A stretch of 64,000 nt of DNA, taken from positions 2,480,001 through 2,544,000 of the forward strand of contig NZ_CP046171.1 of assembly GCF_011801125.1 (NCBI RefSeq), given 5' to 3'. Numbering within the stretch: position 1 is the stretch's first letter; each line of letters opens with the position of its first letter. Under the pieces are notes generated by a model that was not told the DNA's origin, did not search any database, and worked only from the letters and a program-made list of their open reading frames with translations. This document shows positions 33,740 to 43,053 of the stretch, piece by piece. Made by a program: the position numbers and the translations under genes. The DNA comes from Nocardia brasiliensis (GTDB taxonomy: Bacteria > Actinomycetota > Actinomycetes > Mycobacteriales > Mycobacteriaceae).

Positions 33740-33778
33740 CCCCACTCCGCCCCACGCGGTTGCCCCACTCTGCCCCCT
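33740..33778 (-). promoter_or_regulatory. Distal GTGGGG repeat pairs, possible MraZ sites
   Basis: On the minus strand, GTGGGG occurs at plus-strand positions 33740-33745, 33750-33755 and 33763-33768, with a degenerate AGGGGG at 33773-33778. This makes two pairs, each with an exact 10-base period. Period and core match the proximal boxes at the mraZ promoter but the orientation is opposite. Binding by MraZ is inference. Confidence 0.4.
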
Positions 33779-33947
33779 CTGTGGCCGGGTTCGACCCGCA
33801 CCCGGGGTGTTTGCTGAGTGTTTCCGGGCGTTTGTCCAGGCGGACCGTGCGTGTCGGCAGAACACGCAAAAAGTTCTCCACCTGGGTGATAGCTGGGGTG
33901 ACCTGCGGAATCGTCTGGACGGGGAGCCAGATCACCGGCGGTTTCGA

Positions 33948-33980
33948 TTGAAAGTGGGGGAAAGTGGGGTAATGTGGAGC
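33948..33980 (+). promoter_or_regulatory. mraZ promoter with three tandem MraZ-type boxes
   Basis: TTGAAA (33948-33953) and TAATGT (33970-33975) form a sigma-A-type promoter with a 16-base spacer. GTGG cores at 33954, 33964 and 33974 have an exact 10-base period (GTGGGG, GTGGGG, GTGGAG). Direct TGGG repeats with this period are the known recognition pattern of MraZ, so autorepression of the dcw operon is expected. The boxes fill the spacer and overlap the -10 element. The 240 bases between the upstream hairpin and this promoter hold no gene. Confidence 0.7.
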
Positions 33981-34033
33981 GCGCACCACAGGAAAGGCCG
34001 ACCATCGAGGTGATCGACTAGGGAGGTATCGAG

Positions 34034-34465
34034 TTGTTTCTCGGTACCTACACACCTCGCTTGGACGACAAGGGGCGACTCACGTTGCCTGCGAAATTTC
34101 GAGACGATCTGGCGGGAGGGTTGATGGTCACGAAGGGTCAGGACCACAGCCTTGCCGTGTACCCCAGAGAAGAGTTCACCGCGCTCGCTCGCCGAGCCGC
34201 GGCGGCGTCTCGAAGCAACCCGCAGGCTCGCGCGTTCGTCCGGGCACTCGCGGCCGGTACGGACGAACAGCGTCCGGACGCGCAGGGCCGGATCGTGTTG
34301 TCGGCCGAACATCGGCGCTACGCGAACCTGCAACGGGATTGCGTGGTGATCGGCTCGGTCGATTTCCTCGAAATATGGGACAAGCAGGCGTGGGACTCCT
34401 ACCTCGCCGAGCACGAGGAGGATTTCTCGCAAGCGAGAGACGAGTCGCTGGGCGGAATCTTCTAG
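34034..34465 (+). CDS. mraZ: Transcriptional regulator MraZ
   Basis: A 143-residue protein with two AbrB/MraZ-type swapped-hairpin domains, each containing the D-x-K/Q-G-R motif: [18 protein letters not shown] at residues 6-23 and [18 protein letters not shown] around 80-97. MraZ forms ring-shaped oligomers that bind tandem TGGG-type repeats and repress the dcw operon in bacteria studied. The start is a TTG with GGGAGG seven bases upstream. First gene of the cluster; the next gene, rsmH, begins 196 bases later after a stretch without a convincing gene. Confidence 0.95.
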   Translation: MFLGTYTPRLDDKGRLTLPAKFRDDLAGGLMVTKGQDHSLAVYPREEFTALARRAAAASRSNPQARAFVRALAAGTDEQRPDAQGRIVLSAEHRRYANLQRDCVVIGSVDFLEIWDKQAWDSYLAEHEEDFSQARDESLGGIF

Positions 34466-34661
34466 CCCCGAGCGAACGAGTGCCGCGCGGCCTCTGCCCG
34501 GACGCGGACCCTGACGTACTTCCCCGACGCCAGGTGCCGCGGCTCGGTCAGAGACCACGGGGCATTCGTCTCCGGCAACGGTTTCTTATGCAAAAGCATT
34601 GTGGAACAAGGCGACCCGTGCGCGGTGCGCAACGAAGCGAGGCAGATCCCGGGAGGTCGAG

Positions 34662-35651
34662 GTGAACCATGAACAGCACCTGGACGACCCGCGTGAGCCC
34701 CGGCATATTCCGGTTCTCCTAGGCCGCGCCGATGCGCTGCTCGGTCCCGCGCTCACCGAGCCCGGCGCCGTGTACCTGGACGCGACCCTCGGATTAGGCG
34801 GGCACGCCGAGCATTTCCTACGCACCTATCCCGGCCTGCGCCTGGTCGGACTGGACCGCGACACCACTGCCCTGAAATTGGCCGGTGACCGGCTCGCGCC
34901 CTTCGCGGACCGAATCACCTTGGTACACACTCGATATGACGGCATCGCGGCGGCGCTGAGCGAGGCTGGCCTGCGCGCCGTCGGCTCGGTCTCCGGCATT
35001 CTGATGGACCTCGGCGTCTCGTCGATGCAGCTCGACGAGGCCGAGCGCGGCTTCGCGTATTCGATCGACGCGCCGCTGGACATGCGGATGGACCCGACCA
35101 CCGGGCGTACCGCCGCCGACGTGCTCAACACCTACAGCCACGGCGAGCTGGCCCGCGTTCTGAAAACCTATGGCGAGGAACGCTTCGCGGGCAAGATCGC
35201 CTCGGAGGTGGTACGCCGTCGGCAGCAGCGGCCGTTCACCACCAGTGCCGAGCTGGTCGAGCTGCTCTACGCGACCATTCCCGCGGCGACCCGGCGAACC
35301 GGCGGACATCCGGCCAAGCGGACCTTCCAGGCCTTGCGGGTGGAGGTGAACAGCGAACTCGATTCGCTGCGCGCCGCGCTGCCCGCGGCCATGGACGCGC
35401 TGCGGGTCGGCGGCCGGATCGTCGTCATGTCGTATCAATCGCTGGAAGACAAGGTGGTCAAGCAGGAGTTCGCGCCGCGCGCGGCCTCCAGGACCCCGGT
35501 GGACCTGCCGGTCGAATTACCGGGCATGGGACCGGAATTCCGGATGCTCACCCGCGGCGCGGAGAAGGCGACCGAGGCGGAGATCGAGGAGAACCCGCGT
35601 GCCGCTCCGGTGCGCATGCGCGCCGCAGAGCGAATCCAGGAGCGGGGATGA
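34662..35651 (+). CDS. rsmH: 16S rRNA (cytosine(1402)-N4)-methyltransferase
   Basis: A 329-residue SAM-dependent methyltransferase (MraW/RsmH) that modifies C1402 in the ribosomal P site. Signatures are [27 protein letters not shown] (SAM loop), [36 protein letters not shown] and [14 protein letters not shown]. The GTG at 34662 has GGGAGG five bases upstream. A 15-codon ORF (34618-34665) ends in a GTGA overlap at this start and may be a decayed micro-ORF repeat. The stop is followed by about 200 bases without a gene I would support, then a micro-ORF repeat before the ftsL-like gene. Confidence 0.95.
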   Translation: MNHEQHLDDPREPRHIPVLLGRADALLGPALTEPGAVYLDATLGLGGHAEHFLRTYPGLRLVGLDRDTTALKLAGDRLAPFADRITLVHTRYDGIAAALSEAGLRAVGSVSGILMDLGVSSMQLDEAERGFAYSIDAPLDMRMDPTTGRTAADVLNTYSHGELARVLKTYGEERFAGKIASEVVRRRQQRPFTTSAELVELLYATIPAATRRTGGHPAKRTFQALRVEVNSELDSLRAALPAAMDALRVGGRIVVMSYQSLEDKVVKQEFAPRAASRTPVDLPVELPGMGPEFRMLTRGAEKATEAEIEENPRAAPVRMRAAERIQERG

Positions 35652-35859
35652 GACGCGCACACGTGGCGCTCGCCCCCGCGGCCGAGCGCGGATGGCCCGC
35701 CTGGACACGCGGCCGATGGAGACGGATGCGGGTGCGTCCCGCATCGATCACAGGAGGTCGGAGGGGACGCGTCGGCGCTGTCGCCCTCCGGCGGACCGGG
35801 TGCGGGACCTGGACAAGGGAGGCCGGACGTCCCGCACAGACTCTCGAGGGGACTGAAAC

Positions 35860-35940
35860 ATGAGCGAACGTAGTGAGCGAATCATGTGCCGGCGTGCCAT
35901 GCACATGATCGGGTCGAGCGGCAGCGAGGCGCGATCATGA
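35860..35940 (+). repeat. MIRU-like micro-ORF repeat, copy A (before ftsL-like)
   Basis: The element encodes a 26-residue ORF that starts MSERSERIM and ends GSEARS; its TGA overlaps the ftsL-like ATG as ATGA. GAGGGGA lies eight bases before the ATG. The shared ends and the stop-start overlap match copies B (41890) and C (52699). The architecture is that of mycobacterial interspersed repetitive units. The 208 bases between rsmH and this element hold only a low-complexity Arg-rich ORF (35648-35863). Confidence 0.65.
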
Positions 35941-36764
35941 GTATTCGGACGCGGACCGTCCAGTCGCCGGGGCGCATCGCCCGCCGGGCGCACGAGTCGG
36001 AGCGGGTGAAGTCGGGCGCCGCGCAGCGGGCCTACGCGCGGCGCCGCACGCGCGCCGAAAGCCGTTCGGACACACCCGATCTGCCGCTGCGGCGGGGTTC
36101 GGTCATGGCCACGCGGATTCCGTTCGTGGTGGCGATCATCGCGCTGCTCGGCTGTGGTTTGGCACTGACGCTGCTGCTGACCACCCGCGCCGCCGAGGAC
36201 AGCTACCAGCTCGGCGATATCCGGGCGACCAACAAGCGGCTCGCCGACGAGCGTGCGGCCCTGCAGCGCGAGGTCGAGGGCGCCGATTCCGCGCCGGAGC
36301 TGGCCGCCCGCGCCCGTGAGCTGGGCATGATCCCGGCCAAGGACCCGGCCCGCATCGTGCTCGCCCCGGACGGCACCGTCACGGTGATCGGCAAACCGAC
36401 TCCGGCGCAGGGACCGCCGGTGCCGCCGTTGAACGTCTCGCCGTCCGCGCCCGCACCGCTGCCCGTGGACAACGCCCAGGCGCGCGGTGAGCGGGTGATG
36501 CCGGTGACGACCACGCCGTCCACCCCTGCGGCGCCGCTGCCGTTGCCCGGCAACAATATTCAGGCCAACGCCGCCCCGGTGAGCCCGGTGCCCGCCAGCC
36601 CGGTGCCCGCGTCGCCGGTGCCCGCCGCGCCGCAGCCGGAGGCGATCCCGCAGGCGGAGGCGGCCGCGCAGGCCGAAACACCGCAGCCGGCCGCCGATCC
36701 GGCTCAGCCCCCCGCGGAAACCCCGCAGCCGCAAGAACTTCCGGGCGACGGAGGCCAACGGTGA
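35937..36764 (+). CDS. FtsL-like division protein (Rv2164c type) with proline-rich tail
   Basis: A 275-residue bitopic membrane protein: basic cytoplasmic N-terminus, one transmembrane helix (PFVVAIIALLGCGLALTLLL, about residues 63-82), then a short coiled-coil (IRATNKRLADERAALQREVE) and an extended Pro/Ala tail with SPVPA repeats. Placement between rsmH and pbpB, together with the helix-plus-coiled-coil plan, identifies the FtsL position. Rv2164c is the M. tuberculosis counterpart. FtsL proteins link FtsQ and the FtsW-FtsI septal synthase. It ends in a GTGA overlap with pbpB. Confidence 0.85.
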   Translation: MSIRTRTVQSPGRIARRAHESERVKSGAAQRAYARRRTRAESRSDTPDLPLRRGSVMATRIPFVVAIIALLGCGLALTLLLTTRAAEDSYQLGDIRATNKRLADERAALQREVEGADSAPELAARARELGMIPAKDPARIVLAPDGTVTVIGKPTPAQGPPVPPLNVSPSAPAPLPVDNAQARGERVMPVTTTPSTPAAPLPLPGNNIQANAAPVSPVPASPVPASPVPAAPQPEAIPQAEAAAQAETPQPAADPAQPPAETPQPQELPGDGGQR

Positions 36765-38662
36765 CGCAGACCAGGCCCGCGCCGCGTCGCCGCCGTGGGC
36801 CTGGTCCAGCCAGGACCACCCGGTCCAAGGCCGCCAAGCCCGGCAAGGGCGGTAAGGGCGGCCCGCTGCGGCGGCGGCTCGGCGCCGGCCGGATCGCGAT
36901 GCTGCTCGCGCTCGGCGTCGTCGCGTTACAGCTGTTACAGATCCAAACCATCAAAGCCCCAGGACTTTCCGCGCAGGCGGCGAGTCAGCGGGTGACCAAG
37001 GAGCCCGACTACGCGGTGCGCGGGCCGATCACCGATCGCAACGGAAAGTCGCTGGCGTTCACCGTCGCGGCGAAGGAGCTGACCTTCCAGCCGGTGATCG
37101 TGCGCAAGCGGCTCGCCGACGCGAAGGCCAAGAGCGCCAAGGCGCCTGATCCGCAGGAGCGGTTGAAGGCGATCGCGAAGACGGTGCACACGCTGCTCGG
37201 CAAGTCCGGCCCCGCGGAAGCTGATCTGCTCGCCAAACTGAACAGCGACGAACCGTTCGTCTACCTGGCGCGCGGTGTCGATCCGCGGATCGCCGCCGAT
37301 GTCCGTACCCAATTCCCCGAGGTCGGCGTCGACTCCCAGTACCCGCGCGAGTATCCCGGTGGGTCGTTGGCGGCCAACGTGATCGGCGCCACCGGCTGGG
37401 ACGGGCACGGCCAGATCGGCCTCGAATCGTCGCTGGACTCGGTGCTCGCGGGCACCGACGGTTCGCACACCTACGACCGCGGCTCCGACGGCGCGGTCAT
37501 CCCGGGCAGCTGGCGCGACGAGCAGAACGCCGTGAACGGCAACGGCGTCGAGTTGACCATCGACTCGGATCTGCAGTACTACGTGCAGCAGCAGGTGCAG
37601 CAGGCCAGGGACATGTCCGGCGCGCAGGGCGCCTCCGCGGTGGTGCTCGACGCCAAGACCGGCCAGGTGCTGGCCATGGCCAACGACAACACCTTCAACC
37701 CGCAACTGCCGCCGTCCACGTGGGATTCGGCCGGGATGAGCAATCCGTCGGTGACCGCCCCGTTCGAGCCCGGCTCGGTGAACAAGATCGTCACCGCGGC
37801 CGCCGCGATCGAGTACGGGTTGACCACTCCCGATGAGGTGCACCAGGTTCCGGGCAGCATTCGGATGGCCGGGGTCACCGTCAACGACGCGTGGGAGCAC
37901 GGTGTCGCGCCCTACACCACCACCGGCATCTTCGGCCGCTCCTCCAACGTCGGCACGCTGATGCTGGCCCAGCGGGTCGGCGAGGACCGTTATGCGGACA
38001 TGCTCTCCCGGTTCGGCCTCGGCCAGCGCACCGGGGTCGGCCTGCCCGGCGAGAGCAGCGGGCGGGTGCCTGCCCGGGATCAGTGGTCCGGCGGTACGTT
38101 CGCGAACCTGCCCATCGGGCAGGGGCTTTCGATGACCACGCTGCAGATGACCGGCATGTACCAGACCATCGCGAACGACGGTGTGCGCATCCCGCCGCGC
38201 ATCGTCAAGGCCAAGATCGGGCCGGACGGCACCCGCAGCGACGAGCCGCAGCCCGACGGCGTCCGGGTGGTGAGCCCGCAGACCGCGGCCACGCTGCGCA
38301 CCATGTTCCAGGCCGTGACCCAGCGTGACCCGATGAACGCCAACCAGAACGGCACCGGCGCGTCCGCGGCGGTCGAGGGCTACCAGATCGCGGGCAAGAC
38401 CGGCACGGCGCAGAAGACCGACCCGCGCTGCCACTGCTACTCCAGCGACAGCTACTACATCACCTTCGCGGGCATCGCCCCGGCGGACAATCCGCGCTAC
38501 GTCGTCGGCCTCATGCTCGACGACCCGGTACGCAGCTCGGACGGCAGTGGTGGTCAGTCGGCGGCGCCGCTGTTCCACAGCATCGCCTCCTGGGCGTTGC
38601 AGCGCGACCGCGTTCCGCCGTCGCCGGAACCGTCCAAGAAGTTTGTCCTGCAAGCCGGGTAA
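36761..38662 (+). CDS. pbpB: Septal peptidoglycan transpeptidase PBP3 (FtsI/PbpB)
   Basis: A 633-residue class B penicillin-binding protein. A basic cytoplasmic tail precedes the membrane anchor (about 45-62); a PBP dimer domain spans roughly 85-250. The transpeptidase active site has S339-x-x-K342 (EPGSVNKIV), S394-x-N396 (GRSSNVGT) and K546-T-G (AGKTGTAQK). Two nearby Cys residues (DPRCHCYSSD) are seen in actinobacterial homologues. It crosslinks septal peptidoglycan with FtsW. The GTG overlaps the ftsL-like stop. About 90 bases separate it from murE. Confidence 0.96.
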   Translation: MTQTRPAPRRRRGPGPARTTRSKAAKPGKGGKGGPLRRRLGAGRIAMLLALGVVALQLLQIQTIKAPGLSAQAASQRVTKEPDYAVRGPITDRNGKSLAFTVAAKELTFQPVIVRKRLADAKAKSAKAPDPQERLKAIAKTVHTLLGKSGPAEADLLAKLNSDEPFVYLARGVDPRIAADVRTQFPEVGVDSQYPREYPGGSLAANVIGATGWDGHGQIGLESSLDSVLAGTDGSHTYDRGSDGAVIPGSWRDEQNAVNGNGVELTIDSDLQYYVQQQVQQARDMSGAQGASAVVLDAKTGQVLAMANDNTFNPQLPPSTWDSAGMSNPSVTAPFEPGSVNKIVTAAAAIEYGLTTPDEVHQVPGSIRMAGVTVNDAWEHGVAPYTTTGIFGRSSNVGTLMLAQRVGEDRYADMLSRFGLGQRTGVGLPGESSGRVPARDQWSGGTFANLPIGQGLSMTTLQMTGMYQTIANDGVRIPPRIVKAKIGPDGTRSDEPQPDGVRVVSPQTAATLRTMFQAVTQRDPMNANQNGTGASAAVEGYQIAGKTGTAQKTDPRCHCYSSDSYYITFAGIAPADNPRYVVGLMLDDPVRSSDGSGGQSAAPLFHSIASWALQRDRVPPSPEPSKKFVLQAG

Positions 38663-38753
38663 TGCCTCCGGTGCAGACCGTGCGTGTCGCGCGGTGATCG
38701 GTCGCCGGTAACCTGACACGTCGATCGTCGCCGCCGAGAGGAGCCTGATTTCT

Positions 38754-40391
38754 GTGCAGTCCGGTGAACCGCGTACGTTGCGGCCCGCCCAGCCACCTGT
38801 GACGCCGCTGGCCGCGCTGGCCGCCGCCGTCGGGGCGGAGCCGACCGGCGTGCGGTCGGTGGACGCGGTGTCGGTGACCGGCATCGAACAGCGCTCGGGG
38901 GCGGTGGTGCCCGGTGATCTGTTCGTGGCCCTGCCCGGGGCGCGGGCGCACGGTGCCCGGTTCGCCGCGGACGCGGTCGAACGCGGCGCGGTGGCGGTGT
39001 ACACCGACGCGGCGGGGGCCGAGCTGGCCGGGGCGCTGCCGGTGCCCGTGCTGGTGCGGGAGGATCCGCGCGCGGCGCTCGGTGAGCTGTCCGCGGCCGT
39101 CTACGGCCGTCCGTGCGAGCGGCTGCGCATCATCGGGATCACCGGCACCTCGGGCAAGACCACCACCTCGTACCTGGTGGAGGCGGGCCTGGCCGCCGCG
39201 GGCCTGTCCACGGCGCTGATCGGCACCATCGAGACCAGGATCGGCGGTCGCCGGGTGCCGAGCGCGCTGACCACGCCGGAGGCGCCGCAGCTGCACGCGA
39301 TGTTCGCGCTGATGGTCGAGCAGGGCGTGGACGCGGTGGTGATGGAGGTGTCCAGCCACGCGCTCGCGCTGGGGCGGGTCGACGGCGTGCGGTTCACCGT
39401 CGGCGCGTTCACCAACCTGTCGCAGGATCACCTGGACTTCCACGCCGATTTCGAGGACTACTTCGCCGCCAAGCGCAGGCTGTTCGAACCGGCCTCGCCG
39501 ATCGCCGCGCGCACCGCGGTGGTCTGCGTCGACGATCAGTGGGGACGCAGGCTCGCGGACGGTCTGGACGCGCCGATCACGGTCTCCACCGTCGAGCTGC
39601 GCCCGCACGCCCCGGAGCAGACCGCCACGCCGGAGCACGTCGCGACCAGTGATTGGTCGCTCGACGGCGCGATCACCGCGCACGGCGGCGAGCAGGAGTT
39701 CACCGCCGCGGGCCCGGACGGCACCGTCGATGTGCGCCTACGCCTGCCCGGCCGCTACAACGTGGCCAACGGCCTGCTCGCGGTGGCGATCTGCGCGGCG
39801 GCGGGTGTCGATGCCGCGGTGGCCGCGCCCGCGCTGGCCACCGTGGACGTGCCGGGGCGAATGCAGCGGGTCGAGCGCGGCCAGGACTTCCTCGCGATCG
39901 TCGACTACGCGCACAAGCCCGCCGCGCTGGAATCGGTGATCGCCACGCTGCGTGGCTATCTCGCCGACGACTCACCCCAGGCGCCGGGGCGCCTCGCCGT
40001 GGTCGTCGGCGCGGGCGGGGACCGCGACGCGGGCAAACGCGCGATGATGGGCGCGGTGGGCGCGCACGCCGACCTGCTGATCATCACCGACGACAACCCG
40101 CGCAGCGAGGACCCGGCGAGCATCAGGGCGGCACTGCGGGCGGGTGCGCTGGAACTGCCCGAAGCCGCGCGCGGTACCGTGCTCGAGCTCGGTGATCGTG
40201 CCGAAGCCATTGCGGCGGCAGTGAATTGGGCACGGCCCGGCGACGTGGTTCTGGTCGCGGGCAAGGGCCACGAGGCAGGGCAGGAGATCCAGGGCGTGAA
40301 GCACCCGTTCGACGATCGCGAGGTGCTCGCGGCGGCACTGGACAGGCGAAGTCCGCACCACGCGGACGCGGAGGACTTGACGGTTTCATGA
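38754..40391 (+). CDS. murE: UDP-MurNAc-L-Ala-D-Glu:meso-diaminopimelate ligase
   Basis: A 545-residue Mur ligase that adds the third stem-peptide residue in the cytosol. The ATP-binding loop GTSGKTTTSY starts at residue 131; the C-terminal DNPRSEDP motif marks specificity for meso-diaminopimelate rather than lysine, as expected for a nocardial wall. HKPAALE and GKGHEAGQEI are further family blocks. The GTG start has GAGAGGAG ten bases upstream. Its stop overlaps the murF ATG (ATGA). Confidence 0.96.
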   Translation: MQSGEPRTLRPAQPPVTPLAALAAAVGAEPTGVRSVDAVSVTGIEQRSGAVVPGDLFVALPGARAHGARFAADAVERGAVAVYTDAAGAELAGALPVPVLVREDPRAALGELSAAVYGRPCERLRIIGITGTSGKTTTSYLVEAGLAAAGLSTALIGTIETRIGGRRVPSALTTPEAPQLHAMFALMVEQGVDAVVMEVSSHALALGRVDGVRFTVGAFTNLSQDHLDFHADFEDYFAAKRRLFEPASPIAARTAVVCVDDQWGRRLADGLDAPITVSTVELRPHAPEQTATPEHVATSDWSLDGAITAHGGEQEFTAAGPDGTVDVRLRLPGRYNVANGLLAVAICAAAGVDAAVAAPALATVDVPGRMQRVERGQDFLAIVDYAHKPAALESVIATLRGYLADDSPQAPGRLAVVVGAGGDRDAGKRAMMGAVGAHADLLIITDDNPRSEDPASIRAALRAGALELPEAARGTVLELGDRAEAIAAAVNWARPGDVVLVAGKGHEAGQEIQGVKHPFDDREVLAAALDRRSPHHADAEDLTVS

Positions 40392-41893
40392 TCGAGATGA
40401 CACTGCGGGAGATCGCGGACGTCGTGGGCGCCACGCTGCACGACGTGCCCGACCCGGAGGTGCGCGTAACCGGTTCGGTCGAATTCGATTCGCGCCGAAT
40501 CGGTCCCGGTGATCTGTTCCTGGCCCTGCCGGGGGACAACGTGGACGGCCACGACTACGCGGCCGCGGCCGTCGCCGCGGGGGCGACGGCCGTGCTCGCC
40601 GCGCGCCCGGTCGGCGTGCCCGCGCTCGTGGTCACGCCGAACTCCGGCGCGGTGCCGTCGAGTTCGGTTGCGCTGAGCGGGGATTCGGATGGATCGGGCG
40701 CGGCCGCGCTGGCCGCCCTCGCCGACCTGGCCCGCGCGAGCGTGCAACGGCTCACCGCCGCGGGAACTCTCACGGTGATCGGGGTGACCGGTTCCTCCGG
40801 TAAGACCTCCACCAAGGACCTGCTCGCCGCGGTGCTCGCCCCGCTCGGCCCCGTCGTCGCCCCGCCCGGTTCGTTCAACAACGAGCTCGGTCACCCGTGG
40901 ACGGCCTTGCGCGCCAATGCCGATACCCGATTCCTGGTGCTCGAGCTCTCGGCCAGGGGGCCGGGACACATCGCCGCGCTGGCCGAGGTCGCCCCGCCGA
41001 CCGTCGGCGTCGTGCTCAATGTCGGCACCGCGCACCTCGGCGAGTTCGGCAGCCGCGAAGCCATCGCCAAGACCAAAGGCGAACTGGTGCAGGCGCTTGC
41101 GCCGACCGGCCTCGCCGTGCTCAACGCCGACGACCCGCAGGTGGCCGCGATGGCCGCGCGCACGACCGCGCGGGTGGTGACCGTCGGGCTCTCCGAGGGT
41201 GCCGACATCAGGGCCACCGACGTCCGCCTCGACGATCAGGCACGCGCCGTCTTCACCGTGCACACCGCCGCGGGCAGCGCGCCGGTGCGCCTGGCCGTGC
41301 ACGGCGAACATCAGGTCGGCAACGCGCTTTCCGCGATCGCGGTCGCGCTGGAGTGCGGTGCCGAGTTGGACGCGATCGCCGCCGCGCTCTCCGGCGCGCG
41401 CGCCGCGTCCGAGCGCCGGATGGACGTGCGCACCACCGCCGACGGGGTCACCGTCGTCAACGATTCCTACAACGCCAACCCGGACTCGGTGCGAGCCGCG
41501 CTCAAGGCGCTGGTCACCATGTCCAGGGCCGGGCAGACCCCGCGCCGCAGCTGGGCGGTGCTCGGCGAAATGGGCGAACTGGGCGAGGAATCGGTGATCG
41601 AACACGACCGCATCGGACGGCTCGCGGTGCGGTTGGATGTGGACCGGCTGATCGTCGTCGGATCCGGAAGGCCGTCCCGCGCGATGCATCAGGGAGCGGT
41701 GATGGAAGGCTCATGGGGTGAGGAGTCGATCCTGGTGCCCGATATCGGCGCCGCCATCGCGTTGCTCGACGAGGAAGTCGCCGCCGGGGACGTGGTGCTG
41801 GTGAAAGCGTCGAAGTCGGTGGGCCTCTGGGCAGTCGCCGAGCATCTGATCAATACCGAGCGCGACCACAACGAGCCGGAGGCGTTGCAGTGA
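40388..41893 (+). CDS. murF: UDP-MurNAc-tripeptide:D-Ala-D-Ala ligase
   Basis: A 501-residue Mur ligase completing the UDP-MurNAc-pentapeptide. The N-terminal domain (MTLREIADVVGATLHDVPDP) is followed by the ATPase loop (VTGSSGKTSTKDLL), the NNELGHPWTAL motif and the C-terminal VVNDSYNANPDSVRAAL block. The start overlaps murE by ATGA. Its stop (TGA at 41891) lies within the start of micro-ORF repeat B, a GTGA overlap, so translation may pass through the repeat to mraY. Confidence 0.96.
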   Translation: MIEMTLREIADVVGATLHDVPDPEVRVTGSVEFDSRRIGPGDLFLALPGDNVDGHDYAAAAVAAGATAVLAARPVGVPALVVTPNSGAVPSSSVALSGDSDGSGAAALAALADLARASVQRLTAAGTLTVIGVTGSSGKTSTKDLLAAVLAPLGPVVAPPGSFNNELGHPWTALRANADTRFLVLELSARGPGHIAALAEVAPPTVGVVLNVGTAHLGEFGSREAIAKTKGELVQALAPTGLAVLNADDPQVAAMAARTTARVVTVGLSEGADIRATDVRLDDQARAVFTVHTAAGSAPVRLAVHGEHQVGNALSAIAVALECGAELDAIAAALSGARAASERRMDVRTTADGVTVVNDSYNANPDSVRAALKALVTMSRAGQTPRRSWAVLGEMGELGEESVIEHDRIGRLAVRLDVDRLIVVGSGRPSRAMHQGAVMEGSWGEESILVPDIGAAIALLDEEVAAGDVVLVKASKSVGLWAVAEHLINTERDHNEPEALQ

Positions 41894-41973
41894 GGCAGCG
41901 GAGCGAGCGAACCATGGGCGCGGCGACCCCTGGCCTAGCGGCGGCGCCGAGCGTCAGTGAGGCAGTGTCGTGA
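41890..41973 (+). repeat. MIRU-like micro-ORF repeat, copy B (between murF and mraY)
   Basis: A GTG overlapping the murF stop (GTGA) opens a 27-residue ORF starting MRQRSERTMGAA and ending PSVSEAVS; its TGA overlaps the mraY GTG, again as GTGA. The first and last residues match copies A and C while the middle differs. The element bridges two genes with exact four-base overlaps on both sides. Confidence 0.65.
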
Positions 41974-43046
41974 GGCAAATCCTGTTCGCGGCGGCGATCG
42001 CGCTCGCCGTCTCGATCCTGCTGACCCCGTTGCTGATCAAGATGTTCGCCAAACAGGGTTTCGGCCAGGAGATCCGGGTCGACGGCCCGGCCAGTCACCA
42101 GGCCAAGCGCGGCACCCCCACGATGGGCGGCGTCGCGATCATCGTCGGCATGTGGGCCGGATACCTCGGCTCGCACCTGATCGGCATCGGCTACAACGCC
42201 GATGGCCCTTCGGCATCGGGTCTGCTGGTGCTCGGCCTGGCCACCGCGCTGGGCGGGGTCGGCTTCGTCGACGACTTCATCAAGATCCGTAAGCAGCGCA
42301 ACCTCGGCCTCACCGCCGCGGGCAAGTATCTCGGTCAGCTGACCTCCGCCGTGGTCTTCGGCGTGCTCGCCCTGCAGTTCCGCGGTGCGAGCGGGCTCAC
42401 CCCGGCCAGCAGGCACCTGTCCTATGTGCGCGACATCAGCACGGTGACAATGGGTGTCGTCGTATTCCTGGTGTTCGTCTGCCTGGTCGTCGTCGCCTGG
42501 TCCAACGCGGTGAACCTCACCGACGGACTGGACGGGCTCGCGGCCGGTTCGATGAGCCTGGTGCTCGGCGGTTATGTGGTGATCACCTTCTGGCAGTACT
42601 ACCACGCCTGCGAGACCAAGCCCGAAACCGGTTGCTACAACGTGCGTGACCCGCTCGATCTGGCGCTGGTGTGCGCCGCGGGCGCCGCCGCGTGCGTCGG
42701 GTTCCTGTGGTGGAATGCCGCGCCCGCCAAGATCTTCATGGGTGACACCGGTTCGCTGGCGCTGGGCGGCCTGCTGGCCGGGCTGTCCATCACCACCCGC
42801 ACCGAACTGCTGATGATCGTGATCGGCGCGCTGTTCGTCGCCGAGACGCTCTCGGTGGTACTGCAGGTGGCGGTGTACCGCACCACGCGCAACCGGCTGT
42901 TCAAGATGGCGCCGTTCCATCATCACTTCGAACTCAGTAAATGGGCCGAAACCACGGTGATCATCAGGTTCTGGCTATTGGCCGCGATAGCGTCCGCGGT
43001 CGGACTCGGTTTGTTCTACAGCGAATATCTCTCTGCGGTCGGGTGA
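41970..43046 (+). CDS. mraY: Phospho-MurNAc-pentapeptide translocase (lipid I synthase)
   Basis: A 358-residue enzyme with about ten membrane segments that transfers phospho-MurNAc-pentapeptide to undecaprenyl (in mycobacteria decaprenyl) phosphate. Signature sites are [12 protein letters not shown], the aspartate-rich [50 protein letters not shown] and the HHHFEL triad ([12 protein letters not shown]). The GTG overlaps the stop of repeat B. A seven-base gap follows before murD. Confidence 0.96.
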   Translation: MRQILFAAAIALAVSILLTPLLIKMFAKQGFGQEIRVDGPASHQAKRGTPTMGGVAIIVGMWAGYLGSHLIGIGYNADGPSASGLLVLGLATALGGVGFVDDFIKIRKQRNLGLTAAGKYLGQLTSAVVFGVLALQFRGASGLTPASRHLSYVRDISTVTMGVVVFLVFVCLVVVAWSNAVNLTDGLDGLAAGSMSLVLGGYVVITFWQYYHACETKPETGCYNVRDPLDLALVCAAGAAACVGFLWWNAAPAKIFMGDTGSLALGGLLAGLSITTRTELLMIVIGALFVAETLSVVLQVAVYRTTRNRLFKMAPFHHHFELSKWAETTVIIRFWLLAAIASAVGLGLFYSEYLSAVG

Positions 43047-43053
43047 ACTAGCG

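Noticed and set aside
34590..34605. ATGC-AAAA-GCAT palindrome before rsmH as an operator or terminator
   Set aside because: Only four base pairs; too short to support a call.
35648..35863. A 71-codon ORF overlapping the rsmH stop by ATGA
   Set aside because: The overlap is attractive, but the product is almost entirely Arg/Gly/Trp-rich with no fold-like pattern, and the copy A repeat with its own ribosome-binding site follows.
36570..36640. Tandem SPVPA-coding repeats in the ftsL-like gene as a mobile or CRISPR-like array
   Set aside because: They are short in-frame coding repeats of a Pro/Ala-rich tail; no spacers and no separate element.
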